This document shows, piece by piece, positions 41,390-50,967 of a DNA stretch of 64,000 nt. Each line of letters starts with the position of its first letter. The stretch's first letter is position 1. This stretch comes from Pelagibacteraceae bacterium AG-404-P08 (GTDB lineage Bacteria > Pseudomonadota > Alphaproteobacteria > HIMB59): assembly GCA_003216195.1 (NCBI GenBank), contig QCJF01000001.1, positions 62,001 through 126,000 on the forward strand, given 5' to 3'. The position numbers were made by a program, and so were the translations under genes. The notes beneath the pieces are model-generated. The model had not been told where the DNA came from. It made no database searches and saw nothing but the letters and a program-made list of their open reading frames with translations.

Positions 41390-41989
41390 TTGATAGATAT
41401 AGCTTTAGTTGTAGCAATAGTATCATATTACACCGTCATGTTTATCACACCTGGGCCAAATAATGCTATGTTAACGATCTCAGGCTTAAAATTTGGTTTT
41501 AAAAAATCTTTACCACATATTACTGGTATTTCTTTAGGTCATGCTCTCCAAGTTTCATTAATTTGCACAGGTTTAGGTTTAATTTTGATTAATAAACCTG
41601 AATTTCAAATGATACTAAAATGGCTTTGTTTTTTTTATCTCATTTATTTGGCTTATCAAATGATTGGGTCTCTAAAGGATTACAAGAAAGATACAGGTAG
41701 ACCCTTAAATATTTACGAAGCTGCTCTTTTTCAATGGATAAACCCTAAGGCATGGACAATTGCTATTACAGTCGCATCTGGTTTTATGCCTTTAGAAGAA
41801 AAGCTTTGGATAGCTGTTGTTTTCACAGGGTTGATGTCATCATTGGTAAGCTTTCCATGTATTAGTTTATGGGCACTTTTTGGAAGTTTAATTAAAAATT
41901 TAGTATCTAACCCTAAATTAAAAAGAAGCTTTGAGTATTTCTTTGCATTATTATTAGTGTCTACGGGTATTTATTTAATATTAAACTAA
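41390..41989 (+). CDS. LysE/RhtB family amino-acid exporter
   Basis: TTG start; ITPGPNNAMLTISGLKFGFKKSLPHITGISLGHALQV, FQWINPKAWTIAI. Confidence 0.9.
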   Translation: MIDIALVVAIVSYYTVMFITPGPNNAMLTISGLKFGFKKSLPHITGISLGHALQVSLICTGLGLILINKPEFQMILKWLCFFYLIYLAYQMIGSLKDYKKDTGRPLNIYEAALFQWINPKAWTIAITVASGFMPLEEKLWIAVVFTGLMSSLVSFPCISLWALFGSLIKNLVSNPKLKRSFEYFFALLLVSTGIYLILN

Positions 41990-42532
41990 TTTTTCAATTA
42001 AAGTTAAATAACGAAAATTAATATATCCTTTTTTGGATATATAAAATTTCTCAATGCTATCTTTTTTTAAGGAATTACAAAATACTGGCAATTTTGCTTT
42101 TAATTTTTTACTTATGTTAATAGTTGATTTTAGCAATTGCTCTTCATTAGCAGATTTTAAAATTTTGATTGAGTGTTTGCCACTCAATAAATCATAAAAT
42201 AACAGAGAACAATTATTTTTTAAAATTTTATTTAAAATAGCTCTATTTTGCTCAACACACTCTACAACATCGAATAAGACTAAGTAATTTTGATTTGACT
42301 TTATTTGACTTTGTTTCAAACCTTGCATTGATAAGAATAAATCTATTTTTTGATTTGTATAGTATTTACACCCAACTGAAATATATTCTTTCTCTTCAAT
42401 TATTCTGTCAGTAAATTTTTCAATATAAAAGTTGAATTTAGTTGATATGTTTTTTAGTTCAATAATATCATCCGGTATTAGGGGCATTCTTTTTTCTTTT
42501 TTGACCATATCTGAGAGCATACAAATATTCAT
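41981..42532 (-). CDS. Stand-alone saccharopine/alanine-dehydrogenase N-terminal-domain-like protein
   Basis: KKEKRMPLIPDDIIELKN...FYIEKFTDRIIEEKEYISVGCKY resembles AlaDh_PNT_N; LVLFDVVECVEQNRAILNKILKNNCSLLFYDLL resembles LYS1-type dehydrogenases; ends without a Rossmann domain at 183 aa. Confidence 0.5.
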   Translation of the reverse strand: MNICMLSDMVKKEKRMPLIPDDIIELKNISTKFNFYIEKFTDRIIEEKEYISVGCKYYTNQKIDLFLSMQGLKQSQIKSNQNYLVLFDVVECVEQNRAILNKILKNNCSLLFYDLLSGKHSIKILKSANEEQLLKSTINISKKLKAKLPVFCNSLKKDSIEKFYISKKGYINFRYLTLIEKLV

Positions 42533-42561
42533 AATTAAAAAAAAATATATACTATAATCTT

Positions 42562-43551
42562 ATGAAGTTAATTCCAGAATGGGAAGCACATGACAAATGT
42601 CTAATGGCTTGGCCATGTAATAAAAATCTTTACAACGAAATAATTAAAGATGCCAGATTAGAAATGGCGCATTTAGCTAATTGTATTTCAGATGAAGAAA
42701 CAGTTTATATGTATTGTAATAAAGAGGATTACAATGAGTGTAAAAATTATATCAATAATCAAAAAATAAATATTATTCAATTAGAACTAGATGACTCTTG
42801 GATGAGAGATATTGCCCCAATTTTTATAAAAGAGGACAATGAACTTAAATGTATTAACTTTAATTTTAATGGTTATGGAAAATACCCAAATTATTTTAAT
42901 GATAATAAAGTAGGTGAATATATCTCAAATCAATTTTCTATTACTTCATATTTAAATGACCTTACTTTAGAAGGTGGTGCTATTACTTTCGATGAATACG
43001 GAAACTTGTTTACCACTGAAAGTGTCCTACTTAATCCAAATAGAAATAATCCTGAAAAAGCAAAAATAGAGCAAACACTGACTAGTTTATTTGATTTAAA
43101 TTCAATGATTTGGATTCCCGAAGGTTTAAAAGATGATGATACTGATGGGCACATAGACAATATTCTATGTCCTATTGGAAATAGAAAATATTTAATAGCA
43201 AAAAGTTATGATTTAGATGATTTGAATTCAAATAATTTAACTAAGATTAAATCAATTATTCTAAGTAACCTTTCGAGCATTGACAGTAATATAGAATTAA
43301 TTGATATACCACTACCTTCAAAAATAGTTGTCAATGATAAAAAGCTTATTGCCTCGTATATAAATTTTTATTTTTCAAAGCATAAAATCTTTGTTCCAAA
43401 ATTTAATGTTAAAGAAGATGAAATGGTTTATGATATTTTTAAGGATATTTTTAAAGATAAAAAAATTGAGATGATTGAAACTTCACATATAAATTATGGT
43501 GGAGGTAATATCCATTGTGTTACCATGAATGTGCCAAAAAATGTCAATTAA
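42562..43551 (+). CDS. aguA: Agmatine deiminase
   Basis: PEWEAHDKCLMAWP, DDSWMRDIAPIFI, DTDGHIDNI and C-terminal GGGNIHC catalytic Cys motif. Confidence 0.95.
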   Translation: MKLIPEWEAHDKCLMAWPCNKNLYNEIIKDARLEMAHLANCISDEETVYMYCNKEDYNECKNYINNQKINIIQLELDDSWMRDIAPIFIKEDNELKCINFNFNGYGKYPNYFNDNKVGEYISNQFSITSYLNDLTLEGGAITFDEYGNLFTTESVLLNPNRNNPEKAKIEQTLTSLFDLNSMIWIPEGLKDDDTDGHIDNILCPIGNRKYLIAKSYDLDDLNSNNLTKIKSIILSNLSSIDSNIELIDIPLPSKIVVNDKKLIASYINFYFSKHKIFVPKFNVKEDEMVYDIFKDIFKDKKIEMIETSHINYGGGNIHCVTMNVPKNVN

Positions 43552-44398
43552 GGTTGCTGCTTCACAATTTAAATCAATAAAAGAAAAAAAAGATTTAAAC
43601 ATAAATAAGGCTATACATATTGCTCAACAAGCATCTAAGGAAAATGTAAATATTTTCCTCCTACAGGAGTTATTTCAGACTGAGTACTTTTGCTCAACTC
43701 AGGATACAAAGTTTTTTAATTATGCAATTGAATTTCCTAATAACAAACTATTTGAAATTTTTTCTAATTTTTGTAAGAAAAATAATATGGTAATGCCAAT
43801 CAGTTTTTTTGAAAAAAAAGAAAATAATTTTTTTAATTCACTAGTTGTGATTAATGCTGATGGTAAATTAAGTGATTTATATAGAAAGTCCCATATTCCC
43901 GAGGGCCCTGGTTATAACGAAAAGTTTTACTTTAAACCCGGAGATACTGGCTTCAAAGTATTTAACACAAAATTTGGAAATCTTGGTTGTGGTATATGCT
44001 GGGATCAATGGTTTCCTGAATGTGCGAGATCTATGACACTTTCTGGTGCAGATATTTTATTATATCCCACGGCAATTGGTTCTGAGCCTCAAGACCCTTT
44101 ATTAGACTCAAAAGATCACTGGCAAAACGTAATGAAAGGTCATGCAGCTGCAAATCAAATTCCAGTCATTGCCTCTAATAGAATTGGCACAGAAAATGAA
44201 GGTTTAATATCTGTTACATTTTATGGAAGCTCCTTTATCGCTAATCATTTGGGTAATATTGAAATTGAAATGGGCAAAAAAGATGAGGGCTTTGTATCTA
44301 AGAATTTCGACTTTTCAGAAATAACAAAATACCGCCAATCTTGGGGAAATTTTAGAGATCGTAGACCAGATCTATATAAAAAAATTTGTGATTTTTAA
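43541..44398 (+). CDS. aguB: N-carbamoylputrescine amidase (nitrilase superfamily)
   Basis: VAASQFKS, LLQELFQTEYFC, YRKSHIPEGPGYNEKFYFKPGD and GCGICWDQWFPECAR; overlaps aguA. Confidence 0.95.
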   Translation: MSIKVAASQFKSIKEKKDLNINKAIHIAQQASKENVNIFLLQELFQTEYFCSTQDTKFFNYAIEFPNNKLFEIFSNFCKKNNMVMPISFFEKKENNFFNSLVVINADGKLSDLYRKSHIPEGPGYNEKFYFKPGDTGFKVFNTKFGNLGCGICWDQWFPECARSMTLSGADILLYPTAIGSEPQDPLLDSKDHWQNVMKGHAAANQIPVIASNRIGTENEGLISVTFYGSSFIANHLGNIEIEMGKKDEGFVSKNFDFSEITKYRQSWGNFRDRRPDLYKKICDF

Positions 44399-44448
44399 AA
44401 AAAATTATCATATTATTCAAATTCTACTTATTTAAGAGGAGAGGTAAT

Positions 44449-45516
44449 ATGAACAAATTTTTAACAGCTCTTTTAGTGCTAATACTCCCTATGAGTTTGA
44501 GCGCTAAAGAAGAGTTATTTATATACAATTGGTCCGATTATATAGCTGAAGATACAATTGCAAATTTTGAGGAAGAAACTGGTATTGATGTAACATACGA
44601 TGTATTTGACTCAAACGAAGTTCTAGAGGCTAAGCTTTTAGCTGGAGGAAGTGGTTATGACTTAGTTGTTCCATCAGGCTCCTTTATGGAAAACCAAATT
44701 AAAGCAGGGGTTTTTCAAAAACTTGATAAAAGTATGATTCCAAACCTCAAAAATTTAGATCCAAGTGTTTTAGATAAAACTGATGCTCATGATCCAGGTG
44801 GGGAATACTCTGTCAATTACATGTATGGTACAACTGGAATTGGTTACAACGTTGCTGCCGTAGAGGAAAGAGGTGGAGATGTTGAGTCATGGGACATAAT
44901 ATTTGATGTAGATCAAATTTCTAAATATGAAGATTGTGGTGTGGCTTTCTTAGATGCACCAAGTGAAATTGTTGAGATTGCATTAAATTATCTTGGCCAT
45001 GATCCAAATACAGAAAACACTAAAGCTAATCAAGAGGCACTAGAATTATTGAATAATATTAGACCTTACATAAAGTATTTTGACTCTTCTCAGTACATTG
45101 ATGATTTAGCAAATGGTGAGATTTGCTTAGCAATAGGTTGGTCAGGTGATGTATTTATAGCAGCATACGAGGAAATTGAAGAGGTCTGGTATTCAATTCC
45201 AAACGAAGGAACAGTAATTTGGTTTGATATGATGGGAATTCCAGCAGACGCAAAAAACGTAGAAAATGCTCATAAATTTATAGATTATATTTTGAGACCA
45301 GAAGTTGTTGCAGAAATTACTAACTATGTGTGGTACTCAAATCCTAATCTAGTAGCTAACACAACTGAAGGTTTGATAGATCCTGATATTCTTTCAGACC
45401 CAGCAATTTATCCAACAGAAGAGACATTAACTAAACTTTTTGCAGATACAGCTGACTCACCTCAAAAGTCTAGGATATCTTCGAGAGTATTTAATAGTTT
45501 TAAAGCTTCTCAATAA
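44449..45516 (+). CDS. Polyamine ABC transporter substrate-binding protein
   Basis: Signal peptide; LFIYNWSDYIAEDTIANFEEETGIDVTYDVFDSNEVLEAKLLAGGSGYDLVVPS (PotF/PotD-like). Confidence 0.94.
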   Translation: MNKFLTALLVLILPMSLSAKEELFIYNWSDYIAEDTIANFEEETGIDVTYDVFDSNEVLEAKLLAGGSGYDLVVPSGSFMENQIKAGVFQKLDKSMIPNLKNLDPSVLDKTDAHDPGGEYSVNYMYGTTGIGYNVAAVEERGGDVESWDIIFDVDQISKYEDCGVAFLDAPSEIVEIALNYLGHDPNTENTKANQEALELLNNIRPYIKYFDSSQYIDDLANGEICLAIGWSGDVFIAAYEEIEEVWYSIPNEGTVIWFDMMGIPADAKNVENAHKFIDYILRPEVVAEITNYVWYSNPNLVANTTEGLIDPDILSDPAIYPTEETLTKLFADTADSPQKSRISSRVFNSFKASQ

Positions 45517-45523
45517 TTTAATT

Positions 45524-45553
45524 AAAGCGCAACTTTTACTTAAGTTGCGCTTT
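45524..45553 (+). terminator. Intra-operon terminator-like hairpin between substrate-binding protein and ATPase genes
   Basis: AAAGCGCAACTT-TTACTT-AAGTTGCGCTTT perfect 12-bp inverted repeat ending in T4, 8 nt after the stop codon. Confidence 0.8.
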
Positions 45554-45567
45554 TCACAATCTTTTTT

Positions 45568-46626
45568 ATGTCTGAACCTTTTTTACAAATCATAGATGTA
45601 TCAAAAAGGTTTGATAATGTTGTAGCTTTAAACAAAGTTAATCTAAAAATAGCAAAATCTGAAATATTCAGTCTCCTAGGATCTTCAGGATGCGGTAAGT
45701 CAACACTTTTGAGAATTATAGCAGGTTTCGAGAAGCCTGATGAAGGAAGAATTCTACTCGACGGAAAGGATATCACGAAACTTCCACCATATGTAAGACC
45801 TTTAAATATTATGTTCCAAAACTATGCACTATTTCCGCATTTAAATGTCACTAATAATATCCAGTTTGGACTAAAAGAAGAAAAAATTTCTAAAGAAGAA
45901 ATCAATCATCGTGTTAATGAAATTTTAAATTTACTAGAGCTGAATGGTTTAGAGAAAAGAAAAATCAATGAGATATCTGGTGGTCAACAACAACGTGTAG
46001 CATTAGCAAGATGTCTAGTCAAAAAACCAAAATTACTTTTATTGGATGAACCACTTGCAGCATTAGATAAACAGCTAAGAGTACAAACACAATTCGAGTT
46101 AGTTAATCTACAATATAAGTTAGGCATCACTTTTATTATTGTTACCCATGATCAAGAGGAAGCAATGTCATTATCTGACAGAATGGCAATTATGAAAAAT
46201 GGAGAAATCCTCCAAGTCGGTAATCCTGTTGAGATATATGAAAAACCGAAGGACAAATATATAGCGAATTTTATTGGCACAGCCAATATCTTTAATGTTC
46301 TTAATAAAAATAATCAAATCATCATTAAAGAATTAAATTATGAAGTTAAAAATATTAACTATAAAGAAAATTATTTTAAATGTTTAATTAGGCCTGAAAA
46401 AATTTCTGTTAAAAAACTAGAAAATCAATCTGATAATTTAAATATTGGTGTAGTTAAAGAAGTAGCTTATTTAGGGAGCTATACTAAGTATTTAATTGAC
46501 GTTAATGGATTTGAATTTTACTCTTTTATGCAAAATAGTTTAGTTTCAGATAACCTTCAAATAAGATGGGATGATAAAGTTCAGATAAGTTTTAACGAAA
46601 CATCAATATATTTCTTTAATGATTAA
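45568..46626 (+). CDS. Polyamine ABC transporter ATP-binding protein
   Basis: LLGSSGCGKSTLLRIIAG, ISGGQQQRVALARCLVKKPKLLLLDEPLAALD and TOBE-like C-terminus. Confidence 0.94.
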   Translation: MSEPFLQIIDVSKRFDNVVALNKVNLKIAKSEIFSLLGSSGCGKSTLLRIIAGFEKPDEGRILLDGKDITKLPPYVRPLNIMFQNYALFPHLNVTNNIQFGLKEEKISKEEINHRVNEILNLLELNGLEKRKINEISGGQQQRVALARCLVKKPKLLLLDEPLAALDKQLRVQTQFELVNLQYKLGITFIIVTHDQEEAMSLSDRMAIMKNGEILQVGNPVEIYEKPKDKYIANFIGTANIFNVLNKNNQIIIKELNYEVKNINYKENYFKCLIRPEKISVKKLENQSDNLNIGVVKEVAYLGSYTKYLIDVNGFEFYSFMQNSLVSDNLQIRWDDKVQISFNETSIYFFND

Positions 46627-47512
46627 AAATTTTAAAAAACAAAACGTGTGGTTTGTATTTACTCCATATTTATGGCTAGTTTTGTTCTTTTTTGTTCCAT
46701 TAGCTTTAATTTTCAAAATATCTATATCTGTGTCTGAATGGGGTATGCCACCTTATCGTGATCTTTTTTCTTTATCTGAAAATGGATTGGAGATTAATTC
46801 AACTCTTGGAAATTATTTATTCATTTTTTCAGACCCTTTCTATATCAGATCTTATCTCAATTCACTTTCACTAGCTTTAACATCTACAGTATTATGTTTA
46901 TTGATTGGTTATCCCATAGCTTTTTACGTTGCAAAATCTAAAACAAGTATAAGAAACATACTATTGATTATGCTTATCATACCTTTTTGGAGTTCTTTTC
47001 TTCTAAGGGTATATGCATGGAAAGTCTTACTACAAGGCTCTGGTATTATAAATTCAATTCTTATACATATTGGGCTAATTTCTGAACCAATATCTATGTT
47101 ACACAATCATTATGCTGTAATCTTAGGTGTTGTTTATACTTACCTTCCATTTATGATTTTACCCCTTTATGGATATTTGGTTAAATTTGATTTAAATTTG
47201 ATTGATGCATCTAATGATTTAGGTGCAAAGCCTTTAAACACGTTTGTAAAAGTTATCTTACCTCTCTCTTTACCAGGAATAGTAGCGGGGAGCATGTTGG
47301 TTTTTATACCAGTTGTTGGAGAATATATAATACCAGAAATGTTAGGTGGCAGTGATAAGCTTTATTTTGGGAAGATAATTTGGGATGAATTTTTTGTAAA
47401 TAGAGATTGGCCTATTGCTAGTGCGCTTGCGATGTCTGGAATTGTAATACTTGTATTTCCAATAATTATTTTTCAATTAATGTACGCAAAATATAATTTT
47501 AGAAATGAATAG
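46619..47512 (+). CDS. Polyamine ABC transporter permease (PotB/PotH-like)
   Basis: Multiple TM segments; LGAKPLNTFVKVILPLSLPGIVAGSMLVFIPVVGEYIIPEMLGG. Confidence 0.92.
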   Translation: MIKNFKKQNVWFVFTPYLWLVLFFFVPLALIFKISISVSEWGMPPYRDLFSLSENGLEINSTLGNYLFIFSDPFYIRSYLNSLSLALTSTVLCLLIGYPIAFYVAKSKTSIRNILLIMLIIPFWSSFLLRVYAWKVLLQGSGIINSILIHIGLISEPISMLHNHYAVILGVVYTYLPFMILPLYGYLVKFDLNLIDASNDLGAKPLNTFVKVILPLSLPGIVAGSMLVFIPVVGEYIIPEMLGGSDKLYFGKIIWDEFFVNRDWPIASALAMSGIVILVFPIIIFQLMYAKYNFRNE

Positions 47513-48302
47513 ATTATTTTTTAAAATTTTTACCTTAACACTTGGATTTTCTTTTTTATATTTTCCTATTTTAACTCTTATAGCTTATTCTTTTAATGAT
47601 AATAAAAGAGTTATGGTTTGGAAGGGTTTTTCTTTTAGATGGTATAAGGAATTATTTCATAATGAACAAATTTTAGAGGCTTTTTATACTAGTCTTAAAA
47701 TTGCTTCTCTTTCAGCAACATTTGCAACAGTCATGGGTGTAATGATTGGTTTTTCATTAACAAGAATATCAAAAATTCCAGCCAGGCCTTTCTTTATTTT
47801 CTTGAGTTCTTCTCCTTTGGTTATGCCTGAGATAATTTTAGGGCTTTCTTTGTTGTTATTCTTTATATCATCTAACCATATTATTGGCTTTCCTTCCTCA
47901 AAAGGACAACTAACAGTCTTAATATCGCATATAACTTTCTCTGTAGCTTTTGTTGCAGTCATTATCCAATCAAGGTTGAGTAGTTACGATAAAAATATAG
48001 AAGAGGCTGCTCAGGATCTTGGGACAATTCCAAATATGATTTTTTGGAAAGTAACTGCTCCTGTAATATTACCTGCAATATTATCAGGTTGGTTACTTGC
48101 ATTTACACTCTCTTTGGACGATCTTGTTGTTGCTAGTTTTACTACCGGTCCCGGAGCTAACACTTTGCCAATAGTGGTTTTTTCTAAAGTTAGATTGGGA
48201 TTGAGTCCAGAAGTTAATGCTCTTTCTGCAATAATAATGCTAATTGTTGTATTAGCAGCAATTAGTATTTACTTAATTAATAGATCAAACATTAAGAAGT
48301 AA
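47505..48302 (+). CDS. Polyamine ABC transporter permease (PotC/PotI-like)
   Basis: EEAAQDLGTIPNMIFWKVTAPVILPAILSGWLLAFTLSLDDLVVASFTTGPGANTLPIVVFSKVRLG. Confidence 0.93.
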   Translation: MNRLFFKIFTLTLGFSFLYFPILTLIAYSFNDNKRVMVWKGFSFRWYKELFHNEQILEAFYTSLKIASLSATFATVMGVMIGFSLTRISKIPARPFFIFLSSSPLVMPEIILGLSLLLFFISSNHIIGFPSSKGQLTVLISHITFSVAFVAVIIQSRLSSYDKNIEEAAQDLGTIPNMIFWKVTAPVILPAILSGWLLAFTLSLDDLVVASFTTGPGANTLPIVVFSKVRLGLSPEVNALSAIIMLIVVLAAISIYLINRSNIKK

Positions 48303-49637
48303 ATATTCTCTTTCCCATGCAGTAATTATTTTATTATAAGCATTTACCTCTAGGTCTTTGATTGAACAAAATAATTCGATAAATGTTTCGCCGAATATCT
48401 CTTTTGCTTCCTTAGATCTAGAAAAAGTATCTATTGATTGATAAATGCTTTCTGTCAAAGAAACATTCACGTTATATGCAGCTTTTTTGGTCTCAGGGGT
48501 TGCTTTTAATTTTTTCTTCAAACCTAAATATCCTGCAGATAATGTTGCAGCCATAGCTAAGTATGGATTTACATCTGATCCACACAGTCTATTTTCAATT
48601 CTCGCCTGGTTAGCAGAGTTGAAATTTGGGACTCTAAAACCACAGGTACGGTTTTCAAAACCCCAGTTAAGGTTAAATGGCGTACCTTCCTCCCAATAAC
48701 CTCTGAGCCTCTTAAAGGAATTAACGTTAGGTGCAAAAAGAGGTAAAAAAGCTTTTGAATATTTTTGTAATCCACCCATATAATTATCAAACTGTTTTGT
48801 AGTTTTAAGATTTTTGTCCACAAATATTGGTTTACCTTTTTTTAAAATTGATTGATGTATATGCATCGAGTTCCCTGGAGTATCTTCCATCGGTTTAGCC
48901 ATAAAAGTTGCATACAAATTATGTTTCAATGCAGTTTGTCTAAGAGTTCTTTTAAATAAAAAAACCTGATCGGCCAAGTCAAGGGGGTTACCATGCTTGA
49001 AGTTAATTTCCATTTGTGCTGGTCCATCCTCATGATTAATATTCTCTACGTCTAATTCTTGAGTCTCACAGTAGTCATATAGATCCTCAAAAATATGATC
49101 AAATTCATTAACAGCGTCGATACCGTAAGACTGATTTCCTTTTTCAATTCTTCCAGATTGCCCACTTGGTGTTTCTAAAGGATTGTCTGGATCATTGTTT
49201 TTCTTAACTAAATAGAATTCAATTTCTGGAGCGACTACTGGTTCAAGGCCTATTTTTTCATAAAGACCAATTACTTTTTTTAAAATACCTCTAGAGTGAA
49301 CCTCTATAACATTATCATTGTTATCAACAGCATCACAAATAACCTGTGCGGTTGGTTCTTCATACCATGGAACAGTTCTCAGAGTATTAAAATCAGGCTT
49401 TAATATAAAATCACCATCTGTAGGATTTAAAATCTGATCATCTATTGAATAAGTCACATCTCTAGATACTGCTAATTTGAATAGTGCTAAAGGTAATCTT
49501 AATCCACCTGACTCAATAGAGCTTAAAAATTTTTTTGTTGGTAGTATTTTTCCCCTTGGTATACCTGAATTATCAGGAATCATACATTCAACCTCTGTTA
49601 TTTTATTTTTCTTTAACCAATCGACATAATCATTCAT
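48285..49637 (-). CDS. puuA: Glutamine-synthetase-like protein, probable gamma-glutamylputrescine synthetase
   Basis: GNSMHIHQSI, NSFKRLRGYWEEGTPFNLNWGFENRTCGFRVP, IENRLCGSDVNPYLAMAATL; adjacent to polyamine transport genes. Confidence 0.85.
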   Translation of the reverse strand: MNDYVDWLKKNKITEVECMIPDNSGIPRGKILPTKKFLSSIESGGLRLPLALFKLAVSRDVTYSIDDQILNPTDGDFILKPDFNTLRTVPWYEEPTAQVICDAVDNNDNVIEVHSRGILKKVIGLYEKIGLEPVVAPEIEFYLVKKNNDPDNPLETPSGQSGRIEKGNQSYGIDAVNEFDHIFEDLYDYCETQELDVENINHEDGPAQMEINFKHGNPLDLADQVFLFKRTLRQTALKHNLYATFMAKPMEDTPGNSMHIHQSILKKGKPIFVDKNLKTTKQFDNYMGGLQKYSKAFLPLFAPNVNSFKRLRGYWEEGTPFNLNWGFENRTCGFRVPNFNSANQARIENRLCGSDVNPYLAMAATLSAGYLGLKKKLKATPETKKAAYNVNVSLTESIYQSIDTFSRSKEAKEIFGETFIELFCSIKDLEVNAYNKIITAWEREYLLLNV

Positions 49638-49659
49638 AGCTATAACTAACCTTTAAAAT

Positions 49660-50967
49660 TTGATATTTATGTATCTGATGGATTACTCAGATAATTATTA
49701 CGTAAGAACAAAAGCATTCAGCCTTAATACTAACAAATTAAATGAGAGCTTACAATGTGATGTTTGTATAATTGGAGCAGGTTTATCAGGAATTTCATCA
49801 GCATTATATTTATCTAAATTAAATCCAGATTTAAACATAGTCATATTGGAGAAAAATAAAGTTGGTTGGGGCGCATCTGGAAGAAATGGTGGGCAATTAT
49901 TACATGGTTTTTCCTCAGAGAATTACTCTAGCCAAAAACACACTCAAGAGGAAATTAAGATACTATGGCAATTCACATTAGACGCTGTTAGAGAAGTAAA
50001 AAAAAATATCAAAGAGTTAAATATACAATGTGACTTAATCGAGGGTTATGTTTTAGCCGCAGTAAGTAAATCCCACGATGAGGAGTTAAAAAAATACGTA
50101 GACAGGCTTCAAACAAAATTTGATTATGAATCAGTTACGTATCTACCAAAAAATAGAATGGACCAGTATTTTGATAGCCCTTATTACAAATCTGCAATGT
50201 ATGACTCAGAGTGTGGTCAAATTCATCCACTTAATTATTGTCTAGGATTAGCAAGAGAATTATTAAAAAATAAAAATTGTAAAATATTTGAAGATACAGG
50301 AGTAATATCATATGAATCTCAAAAAAAAGTAACAATAAAAACTGAAAAAAATTTAACTGTTAAATCTGATAAATTAATTATCTGCTGTAATGCATATATT
50401 GATAATTTGAATAAAAGTTTAAGAAAAAAAATAATGCCTGTTAAAACTTATGTATCAGCATTTACTGAAATTCCAAATACAGAATTGAGTAAATATTTTC
50501 GAAAACCTATCACAGTGGGAGATATGTTATTTGTACTAAATTATTTTAGACTGGATACTAATAATAATTTAATTTTTGGTGGAGGTGTAAGTTACTCTAA
50601 TATAGATCCGATAAATTTGGAATTATCTTTAAAAAAAAGTATAAAAAAGATACTTCCTGGTTTAGAAAAGTTCAAAGCTTGGTGTACTTGGAGTGGGCAC
50701 GTTGCCATAACTGTAAACAGATTCCCTCATATTGGTAGTATTGATAATAATATTTTTTTTGCACAAGGATATTCAGGACATGGTTTAGCCATAACAACTA
50801 TGGTTGGAAAAATGCTTGCTGAAACAATAACAAATCAGAACAATAATTTGAGCTTATTTGAAAAGTTTAGACATAAAAACTTTCCTGGTTTTGGCGTAAT
50901 TGATAAGCCATTATTAGTTTTAGCAATGAGTTATTTTAAATTAAAAGATCAATTAAGCCTGAAATAA
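49660..50967 (+). CDS. puuB: FAD-dependent oxidoreductase, probable gamma-glutamylputrescine oxidase
   Basis: DVCIIGAGLSGISSALYLSKLNP, GWGASGRNGGQLLHG and FFAQGYSGHGLAITTMVGKM (DAO family). Confidence 0.85.
   Translation: MIFMYLMDYSDNYYVRTKAFSLNTNKLNESLQCDVCIIGAGLSGISSALYLSKLNPDLNIVILEKNKVGWGASGRNGGQLLHGFSSENYSSQKHTQEEIKILWQFTLDAVREVKKNIKELNIQCDLIEGYVLAAVSKSHDEELKKYVDRLQTKFDYESVTYLPKNRMDQYFDSPYYKSAMYDSECGQIHPLNYCLGLARELLKNKNCKIFEDTGVISYESQKKVTIKTEKNLTVKSDKLIICCNAYIDNLNKSLRKKIMPVKTYVSAFTEIPNTELSKYFRKPITVGDMLFVLNYFRLDTNNNLIFGGGVSYSNIDPINLELSLKKSIKKILPGLEKFKAWCTWSGHVAITVNRFPHIGSIDNNIFFAQGYSGHGLAITTMVGKMLAETITNQNNNLSLFEKFRHKNFPGFGVIDKPLLVLAMSYFKLKDQLSLK

Noticed and set aside
48445-48699. Plus-strand 84-aa ORF opposite puuA
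   Set aside because: Antisense to the conserved glutamine-synthetase fold; no motif.
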